Of a stretch of 64,000 nt of DNA, positions 36,690-46,400 are shown piece after piece. This DNA is from Okeania sp034190295. Its GTDB lineage: Bacteria > Cyanobacteriota > Cyanobacteriia > Cyanobacteriales > Microcoleaceae. The notes under the pieces are model-generated. The model saw only the letters and a program-made list of their open reading frames with translations. It was not told the DNA's origin and did not search any database. The first letter of the stretch is position 1; each line of letters opens with the position of its first letter. A program made the translations under genes and the position numbers. The DNA lies in contig JAXHSW010000018.1 in assembly GCA_034190295.1 (NCBI GenBank), positions 11,038 to 75,037 of the forward strand, written 5' to 3'.

Positions 36690-39600
36690 ATGAATCCTGA
36701 AAAAAATGAAATAGATAATCAGCTAATTATAGATACATTTATTCAAGACCAAACGAGAAAACCTGAAGAAATAAAGGTAAATATTCATCCACAAGATGAA
36801 ATGTATCTCTATGCTTTGAAAAATACTGAAGGAAAGATTGATGAAGCACTACTACGATATTTTTCTAATGGCAAAAGAATATTAGATGCAGTTAAACAAA
36901 TTGTAGAATGGCATTTTGATGGCTTTGAAAATATCTCTTATTTTCTAGATTTTGCCAGTGGATATGGGCGTTTTAGTAGATTTTTAGTTCAGGAAATACC
37001 AGTTCATAAAATTTGGATTTCTGATATTTATCCTCAAGCAGTAGAGTTTCAAAAAAAATTACTTGGAGTAGAGGGGATAGTGTCAACTAATCATCCTGAA
37101 GATTATCAACTCAATCAAAAATTTGACTGCATTTTTGCCTGTTCATTTTTTAGTCACACTCCTCAAAAAACTTTTAGCGGTTGGTTAGAAAAGTTATATA
37201 GTTTATTGGCAGAAAACGGCATATTAATTTTCAGTACCCATGACTTATCTTTAATGACTATAGAAACAGAAACAGATGCAGAAGAAATTTACTTTACTCC
37301 AGAAAGTGAAAGTCTTTTTCTCAAAACTGAAGATTATGGAGTTACTTATGTAGGAGAAAAATGGGTAGGCAAAATTATTCACAAAGCAACTAAGGGAAAA
37401 GGAAAATGGCATCGGATTAAAAAAGGTCTTTGTGGATATCACGATCTATATATTCTGTGGAAGGAAGAAGTAATTAATTCAAAAGTCAAAAGTCAAAAGT
37501 CAAAAGCTTTTATCAATTCAAAAGTCAAAAGTCAAAAGTCAAAAGTAATTAATTCAAAAGTCAAAAGTCAAAAGTTAAAAGTTATAAAGGAGGAAGTTGG
37601 AAACGGAGAAGTTTTTAATAATTCAAAAGTCAAAAGTCAAAAGTCAAAAGTTATAAAGGAAGAAGTTGGAAACGGAGAAGTTTTTAATAATTCAAAAGTC
37701 AAAAGTCAAAAGTCAAAAGTTATAAAGGAAGAAGTTGGAAACGGAGAAGTTATAAAGGAAGAAGTTGGAAACGGAGAAGTTTTTAATAATTCAAAAGTCA
37801 AAAGTCAAAAGTCAAAAGTTATAAAGGAAGAAGTTGGNNNNNNNNNNNNNNNNNNNNNNNNNNNNNNNNNNNNNNNNNNNNNNNNNNNNNNNNNNNNNNN
37901 NNNNNNNNNNNNNNNNNNNNNNNNNNNNNNNNNNNNNTAATTCAAAAGTCAAAAGTCAAAAGTCAAAAGTTATAAAGGAAGAAGTTGGAAACGGAGAAGT
38001 TATAAAGGAAGAAGTTGGAAACGGAGAAGTTATAAAGGAAGAAGTTGGAAACGGAGAAGTTTTTAATAATTCAAAAGTCAAAAGTCAAAAGTCAAAAGTT
38101 ATAAAGGAAGAAGTTGGAAACGGAGAAGTTATAAAGGAAGAAGTTGGAAACGGAGAAGTTATAAAGGAAGAAGTTGGAAACGGAGAATTTGAGGAACAAA
38201 GAGATAGATTATTAAACTTTTATTGTCATCCTGATGGTGGTTGTAGAAGTATCGAAGTTACATTCACAGGAGACATTTATATAGAAGGATGGGCAGCAGA
38301 TATTAATCCTGAAGAAAAAGTAGAAGAAGTAGTTGTTTTAGTAAATGGAATAAAAGTCAAAAGCTGTTTACTAAAATATGAAAACAAAACCCAAAAATAT
38401 CAATGGTCATGTAGCATTAACAGCGAACATTTATCCCCAGATGACGTTATCTTGGTCAAAATTATTAATAATTTCCATTTAGAGCGAGTCGTTAATATTT
38501 CTCTAGTTAATTCCATCGTCTTATTACCACCAAACCATCTGTTACTCAGAATTAGTGGCAACTCCAGTGTTAAAGCCTTTCTTAGTTCATTCGATGACCT
38601 CAAATATACAGTAAAAAATTATCTGCAAAAAGCAGGATTTGATTTTCATCAATTTGAGAATATTCTAGATTTTGGCTGTGGAGTAGGACGTTATTTAATG
38701 GCATTTCAACCAGAACTTTTGCCCAATCAAAAACTATTTGGTTGTGACGTTTTTCCTGAATGTGCTGAATGGTGCGAAGAAAATATCAAATTTGCCACAG
38801 TTAAACATAACAATATTCAACCTCCATTACCTTTTGAAAATAATCAATTTGACCTAGTCAATGCTGTCTCAGTATTCACACACCTACGTTTAGATTTACA
38901 ACATCTTTGGGCCTGGGATATTTATCGGGTATTACGTCCTGGTGGAATATTATTTATGACACTTCACGGACCTCAATTTTTTCCGATAGTTTATGATATT
39001 TTTCGTACTGGAAATACTCATCAAGCTGAAATGTATAGTATTGGAGAAGAGGGATTATTTTTGTATCTAGACCATCAAGGAGAAACAGACGGTCAAGGTC
39101 AACATACTGTTGCAGCATTACATACACCAGCAGCTTATCAGGAAATATTTTCTATGTTCAAACATATTAAAAGATTTCCTCAAAGTTCTATGGCAAATGG
39201 GCAAGATTTATATATTTTACAAAAGCCAATTTCTGGTGGTTTAGTTGCTCAACCTTTAAGTAGGAAGGAAGAAGTTTTTCAGAAGTCAGAAGTCAGAAGT
39301 CAGAAGTCAGAAGTTATAAAGGGAGAAGTCATAAAATCAAAAGTAAAAAGTCAAAAGCGATTGCTAATTGGCGAGGTTTCCTCAGAATGTAAGACGCACT
39401 CAAGACAGTCAGAAATAATAAAGGAAGAAGTTGGAAATGGGAAAGAGGAAAAAATAAAGAATGAACAAAAAATTGACCAACTACCTTTATTTGATGATGG
39501 AGAAACTTGGAAATTTGTTGAAAAAATTTTACCGGGTAGTCATCAGTGTCAGACTGAAATTAAATTTCAAATTGAAGGTCAAAAAAGATTTCGAGTTTAT

Positions 39601-39867
39601 CCACAAATAGAACCTATTGCTGCTTATTCAATAGAATGTGAAATTGAGATTATTAAAAGTGAGGATGGAAAAACGTTAGTACAGAAAACTATTCCTTTTA
39701 ATCACAATCATATATTTGGCAAAACTAATTATGCGGTAGTAGAAGTAGAAATTCCTCAGTATTCTGGGGAAGTAGTTGTCAGATTGAATGCTGTAATTAC
39801 AGACAGAATATCTTTAGCACCAGAACAGGAAGTAATGGTATCTTGGAATTTTGCTAACTTTGTTTAA
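36690..39867 (+). CDS. Two-methyltransferase protein joined by repeat linker (contains assembly gap)
   Basis: Probably one gene interrupted by a 100-N gap at 37838-37937. The two sides are in different nominal frames only because 100 is not a multiple of 3. The first part (36690-37470) is a class I SAM methyltransferase (FLDFASGYGRFSRFL, then IWISDIYPQAVEFQ). A linker of NSKVKSQKSK and VIKEEVGNGEV units follows (37476-38190). The second part has a small beta-rich module (GDIYIEGWAADINPEEK) and another SAM methyltransferase (ILDFGCGVGRYLMAF, VLRPGGILFMTLHG). A C-terminal beta domain ends SWNFANFV. It lies between the Wzt and giant glycosyltransferase genes, so it may methylate the glycan. It could instead be two genes if the gap hides a stop. 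Confidence 0.75.
37476..38190 (+). repeat. Coding heptanucleotide (GTCAAAA) and 33-nt repeat tract
   Basis: Blocks of three to four GTCAAAA heptamers alternate with a 33-base unit ATAAAGGAAGAAGTTGGAAA followed by CGGAGAAGTT (with TTTAATAATTC at joints). All three forward frames of the heptamer are open, giving KVKSQKS. The assembler failed here (100 N). A related GTCAGAA tract lies at 39282-39325 in the same gene. Confidence 0.85.
37838..37937. other. Assembly gap (100 N)
   Basis: Exactly 100 unknown bases between two copies of the same repeat. Completing the repeat unit needs 18 bases plus any number of units, which keeps the flanking frames in register. The N count is therefore a placeholder. 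Confidence 0.95.
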
Positions 39868-40204
39868 AATAAGGAGAAAAATTAGATGAAATTATATGCA
39901 GTAATAGAAGTAGAAATTCCTCAGTATTCTGGGGAAGTAGTTGTCAGATTAAATGCTGTAATTACAGACAGAATATCTCTAGCATCAGAACATATAGTAG
40001 GGGTTAACTGCCGTTAACCCAGAATCTGGGAATTTTGCTAACTTTGTTTAAAATAAGGAGAAAAATTAGATGAAATTATATGCAGTAATAGAAGTAGAAA
40101 TTCCTCAGTATTCTGGGGAAGTAGTTGTCAAATTGCTGTAATTGCTGATTAATTATTAATTATTAATTATTTAGTATCTGGGAATTTTGCCAACTTTGTT
40201 TAAG
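39868..40204 (+). repeat. Two tandem copies of the methyltransferase 3' end fused to a start region
   Basis: GGAGAAAAATTAGATGAAA, the ribosome site and start of the giant gene at 40436, also occurs at 39873 and 40058. There it is fused to a copy of the upstream gene's tail (GTAGAAATTCCTCAGTATTC). This makes mini frames of 43 codons (39886-40017, MKLYAVIEVEIPQYSGEVVV) and 23 codons (40070-40141). Both should be well initiated, but they are probably non-functional. A GGGTTAAC/GTTAACCC hairpin lies at 40001-40020. Confidence 0.8.
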
Positions 40205-40419
40205 CATTTCGGTCCGAATGCTGTGCAAATAGCTTTTGAACATATTCAAACAACTACTAAAGTTAACCGATAACCTTTTTATTTCAGTGCAACAATGTGG
40301 AAACAAATATAACTTTTTATTCTCTTTGGAGACTAAACTAATTAGGACTTCGATGTAATAATAAGTTATAACTTAATAACTCATAGCTGATAGCTGATAA
40401 CTGATAGCTGTTTGCTTAC
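40201..40419. repeat. Degenerate family-B element, copy 5
   Basis: Begins TAAGCATTTCGGTCCGAATG with GCTGTGCAAATAGCT and ends AGCTGATAGCTG...TTTGCTTAC, the layout of the copy at 35605, but no target duplication is left. Its right end is directly followed by the ribosome site (AAAGGAG) of the giant gene, so it may now carry that gene's promoter. Confidence 0.5.
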
Positions 40420-40435
40420 AAAGGAGAAAAATTAG

Positions 40436-43400
40436 ATGAAATCAACAGTTTTTATTATTACAGGAATGCATCGTTCGGGAACCTCATTAACAGCTTCTTT
40501 ATTTCAGAGTGTAGGGGTAAATATTGGAGAAAGATTAGTTGGGCCAGAGTATGGAAATATTAGGGGGCATTTTGAAGATATCGAATTTGTGGAACTGCAA
40601 AAAGGAATGTTAGGTTCCCAAGGTTTGGATGATTTAGGAAGTAATTTAGAAGTTACAGAAATTCCCGTCAAGAAACAATATTTAAAAGCAGCTAAACGAT
40701 TAATTAAAAACCGTGAAGAAACTCAAGATGTCTTAGGAAAAATCTGGGGATGGAAAGACCCAAGAACAACTTTATTTTTAAACTTTTGGTTAGACTTATT
40801 ACCAGATGCTAAGTTGATTTTTGTCTATCGATCGCCGTGGGAAGTGGCAGATTCACTTTATCGACGAGCTACGGATGACAAGTTATTGGAACAGCCAGAA
40901 ATAGCAGTGAAAATGTGGCTGAATTATAATCAAAGAATCTTAGATTTTTATCAAAATTTTTCTGGGCAATGTTTAATAGCAAAGGTTGATAGTATTGGCA
41001 AAAATCCAGAAAATTTTATTCAAGCAGTAAATGAGAAATTTGTACTCGACTTACCAGCGCCTCCCCCAGGAAATTTTGCAGAATCATTATTAGTAAAGGA
41101 TATTATTAAAACCAGTAGACCTAAGCTGATAGAAAAATATTTCCCAGAAACGTTAGAAATTTATCAACAACTAGAAAAAATTGGTATAGGTGGCGAGTCA
41201 GGAGCAGAATTTATGGCAAATATAGAGAGCGATCGCCAATTCTGGGAATTTCAAGACTGGTTGAATATTCGAGGTTTAGAAAAACAAATTAATCTGTTAG
41301 AAACAGATGTCAAAAAAAGGCAAGAATTTTTTCGAGAAGCACAGCAAAAAGTAGATAGTCTAGAAAAACAACTGGGTGAGACTGAGCAACAACTTGATAG
41401 TAGAGAAATTAAGCTCAAAGAATCTGCTAAAAAATTAGAAGCATTAGAAACAGAAATAGGGGAAACCCAAGCTCTACTGGATGGCAAAGCAACAAAATTA
41501 CAAGAATCTCAAACGAAAGTTGCCACATTAGAGAGAAAACTAGGACAGACTCAAGGGCAATTTGAAGGTGCTAAAACTAAGTTAGATGATTCTCAAAAGA
41601 AAGTCATTAGATTAGAGATAGAACTGGGACAAACTCAAGCACAACTCAGTAACTCAGCAACAAGATTTCAAGAAGCTTTAGGGAAAATATTAAGTCTAGA
41701 AACTGAGCTAGGTAAGACTTTGGTTCAACTAGATGGTACTCAGATAAAACTAACTGAATCTCAGAAAAAGTTACTAGGACTGGAAACAGAATTAGGGCAA
41801 AATTTAGTCGAACTAGATAGGAATAAAGTTAGGTTACAAGAATCTCAGCAAAAAGTAGAAATATTAGAGACAGAGTTGGGGCAAACTCAACAACAATTAG
41901 ATGGTAATTTGGTTAAGTTACAAGCATCTCAAACCAAACTTCAACAGTTAGAGACAGAATTCGGACAAACTCAACAAAAATTAGATGCTACTCAAATAAA
42001 ATTAGCTGAGTCTCAGAATAAAATAGGAATATTAGAAACAGAATTTGGGCAAACTCAACAAAAGTTAAATGGCACTCAAATAAAGTTAGGAGAGTCTCAA
42101 ACCAAAATTCAATATTTAGAAACAGATTTAGGGGAAACTCAACAAAAGTTAGATGGCACTCAAATAAGGTTAGATGCTACTCAAATAAAATTAGGAGAAT
42201 CTCAGAACAAAATTCAACAGTTAGAAACAGATTTTGGGCAAACTCAACAAAAATTAGATGCTACTCAAATAAAATTAGGAGAGTCTCAGAACAAAATTCA
42301 ACAGTTAGAAACAGATTTTGGGCAAACTCAACAAAAGTTAGATGCTACTCAAATAAAGTTAGGAGAATCTCAGAACAAAATAGGAATATTAGAAACAGAT
42401 TTAGGGCAAACTCAAAGCACCCTGGAACAAACTCAAGCTGAATTGGGAAAAACTCAAAGCACTCTGGAACAGACTCAAGCTGAATTGGGAAAAACTCAGA
42501 CAATCTTGGGGGAAACTCAGACAATTTTGGGGCAAACTCAAGACCAGTTAATAACTCAACACTACGAAAACGAAACTCTCAAGGCAGAAATTTCGGCTAT
42601 GAAGTCTTCTAAGTTTTGGAAGTTGCGAGAAAAATGGTCTGGGTTAAAACGGAAACTGAGTAGGTTGCAAATGCGCCTCATTTTTTCTATCGACTCTCCT
42701 ACTAATTGGAATTTTGCTAGTTCTCAAATAGAAATAGTGGGTTGGTGTTTTCGCAATGCTGGTCTGGATATTGAAGCTATTCGTGCGAGAGTGGGAGAGG
42801 AAGTTTTTGCAGGCAATTACTATATCGAACGACTAGATGTTGCCCAAAAGTTTCCAGATATTTCCGCTGCGAAAAATTCGGGTTTCCAAATCCCCCTAAA
42901 ATTGTCCCCAGGAAATTATCAATTAATTCTGGAAGCTCAGGATAAAAAAGGAAAGTGGCATAATTTTGCCTCCTACCCAATATTAGTATCTACAGTCGAA
43001 GCAAATTTTGATGCACCGACAAATTGGCAACAACGGGAGGGGGTAATTTTATTTGCGGGTTGGTGTTGCCATCCAGAACAGAAAATTACAAAATTAATTC
43101 TCAAATGTGGGGATATTTCCGTAGATTGCGCTTATGGTTTGCGTCGAAAGGATGTGGGGGAAGTTTTTCCAGACTGGATGGCAAGTGACCATAGTGGGTT
43201 TGAAGCAACTGTGGAACTTCCACCGGGAAAATGGCAAGTTAGTTTAGAAGCACTTTTGGAAAATGGAGAAGTAGTGGGTTTCCCTTGCTCGGATGTTTTA
43301 AAACTAAGACGTTATAGTTTCTGGGAAAAAGCTAAGGATAAATTCGAGAAATTATCCAAATTTGCCAAAGCTATTGGGAAACGGACTGCCGAAAGGAAAC

Positions 43401-46400
43401 AAAGGTTGGGTCGCATCATCCCCCTACCCTCAGAGTTACCTGGTATTGCCAGACAAATATTACAGATATATCAACAGCAACAATGGCAAGAGGGGGATTT
43501 ATTAGCGCCTCCTGGGTTTGTAGTGCCAGAAACTATGGATGTTTATGACGCTTGGTTGGCCGTAAATAATTGGGGCGATCGCTCCCTTCAATATTTAATT
43601 GCTCGGTTAGAGGGTTGCCAGACAATTTTGCCTAAAATTTCTGTGGTTATGCCAGTTTATAACCCACCTGTGGAATTTTTAGACAAGGCAATCGCCAGTG
43701 TACTAAACCAAGTGTACCAAAATTGGGAATTTTGTATAGCGGATGATTTTAGTAGTAATCCAAATATTCGGGAATTTCTGACGGGAATAGCTGAGACGGA
43801 TTCTCGGATTAAGTTAATATTCCGTTCGGAGAATGGAAATATTAGTGCTGCGACGAATTCTGCTGCTGAACTTGCCACGGGAGATTTTATTCTCTTTTTG
43901 GATAATGATGATGAACTTACTCCGGATGCTTTGGCAGAGGTGGCTTTATATTTAGGTCAAAATCCAGAAACGGATTTCCTTTATTCGGACGACGATAAAA
44001 TTAATCAATCAGGCAAAAGATTCGACCCTCAATTTAAACCGGAATATTCTCCAGAGCTGTTACTTTCCTATATGTATATGGGTCATTTGTGTGTAGTTAG
44101 AAAGGAAATTTTTGAGAGAGTTGGAGGTTTAAGAATTGGTTTTGAAGGTTCTCAAGATTATGATTTGGCTTTAAGAGCAACGGAAATTTCTCGTCAAGTT
44201 GGGCATTTACCTTTAGTGTTATATCATTGGCGAACTTCTCCTGGTTCGACTGCTATTTCTGGTGGGGAAAAACCTGAGAGTTTTCTAGCAGGTAAAACAG
44301 CAGTTCAAGAAAGTTTAAAACGTCGTGGTGTGAAAGGAAATATTTATCAACCAGATTGGGCAATGCGAGAAAATTTGGGAATTTTTCAGCCTCTTTTTCC
44401 GGACGAGGGTGCTGCGGTAAGTATTATTATTCCGACTAAAAATCAAGTCAAGTTATTGAAGGGTTGTATTGAGTCTTTGAAAAAGACAACTTACGAGAAT
44501 TATCAAATATTTGTGATTGATAATGAAAGTGATGAGTCTGAGACTTTAGAATATTTGGCAAGTCTGAAAGGTTCGTTTTCTGGGTCGGCAAATATATCGG
44601 TTATTTCTATTCCGAATAGTGGGGGTAAATTTAATTTTGCTGCAATTAATAATCGTGCTGTAGAAAGAGTAGATAGTGAATATGTTCTATTTTTAAATAA
44701 CGACACGGAAATTATTTATCCTAACTGGTTAAGTCAAATGATTGGTTATGCACAATTTCCTGGTGTTGGTGCGGTAGGTGCTAAATTAATTTATCCGGAT
44801 AAAAGGATTCAACACGCAGGTGTAATTCATGGTTTACATCATGGTTTAGCAGGTCATGCTTTTAAATTATTACATAGTGAAAATAGGGGTTATCTTTCTC
44901 AAGCTTCCGTGTCAAGAAATTATTCGGCAGTAACTGCTGCTTGTATGTTAACTTCCCGGCAATTATTTTTAGAATTGGGTGGTTTTGATGAGTCAAATTT
45001 TGCCGTTGCTTATAATGATGCTGATTATGGTTATCGACTTTTGGAAAAAGGTTATCGTTCGGTTTATTGTCCTGATGCTGAATTAATTCATAAAGAAGGA
45101 ACGAGTCGCGGTTATTCTGATAATCCTCAGGAAGAAGCAAATTATCGTCGGAAATATTCTCAGATGGTTGATGGGTTTTATAGTCCTCATTTTTCTCTGG
45201 AAAGCGAGTTATTTGAAATTCAACCAAGGCGATATTTTATTGGGAAGGAAGAAGGAAGAAGGAAGAAGGAAGAAGGAAGAAGGAAGAAAGAGGGAAGAGG
45301 GAAGAAGGAATTAAAAAGTCAAAAGTCAAAAGTCAAAAGTCAAAAATTAGAGGCAAATTCTCAAAGGGAATTAAAAAGTCAAAAATTAGAGACAAATTCT
45401 CCAAATCAACCACAAATAAATAGTCAGGCAAAAGTTGATGAGTCTCAGCAAGAATCACAAATAAATAATCCAGCACAAGAGGCAAATTCTGAAAATCAAC
45501 CACAAATAAATAATCCAGCACAAGAGACAAATTCTGAAAATCAACCGCCAATAAATAGTCAGGCAAAAGTTGATGAGTCTCAGCAAGAATCACAAATAAA
45601 TAATCCAGCAAAAGTTGGAAAATTTCCAAATCAACCACAAATAAATAGTCAGGCAAAAGTTGATAAGTCTCAGCAAGAATCACAAATAAATAATCCAGCA
45701 CAAGAGACAAATTCTGAAAATCAACCACAAATAAATAGTCAGGCAAAAGTTGATGAGTCTCAGCAAGAATCACAAATAAATAATCCAGAACTAGAGACAA
45801 ATTCTGAAAATCAACCACAAATAAATAGTCAGGCAAAAGTTGATAAGTCTCAGCAAGAATCACAAATAAATAATCCAGCACAAGAGGCAAATCCTGAAAA
45901 TCAACCACAAATAAATAATCCAGCACAAGAGACAAATTCTGAAAATCAACCACAAATAAATAGTCAGGCAAAAGTTGATGAGTCTCAGCAAGAATCACAA
46001 ATAAATAATCCAGCACAAGAGACAAATTCTGAAAATCAACCGCCAATAAATAGTCAAGCAAAAGTTGATGAGTCTCAGCAAAAATCACAAATAGATAATC
46101 CGGCAAAAGTTGGAAAATTTCCAAATCAACCACAAATAAATAGTCAGGCAAAAGTTGATAAGTCTCAGCAAGAATCACAAATAAATAATCCAGCACAAGA
46201 GACAAATTCTGAAAATCAACCACAAATAAATAATTCGGCACAAGAGACAAATTCTGAAAATCAACCGCCAATAAATAGTCAGGCAAAAGTTGATAAGTCT
46301 CAGCAAGAATCACAAATAAATAATCCAGCACAAGAGACAAATTCTGAAAATCAACCGCCAATAAATAGTCAAGCAAAAGTTGATGAGTCTCAGCAAAAAT

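Noticed and set aside
37834..37940. Frame change across the N gap as a real frameshift
   Set aside because: The gap is a nominal 100 N. Repeat-unit arithmetic (18 bases plus whole units) puts both sides in one frame.
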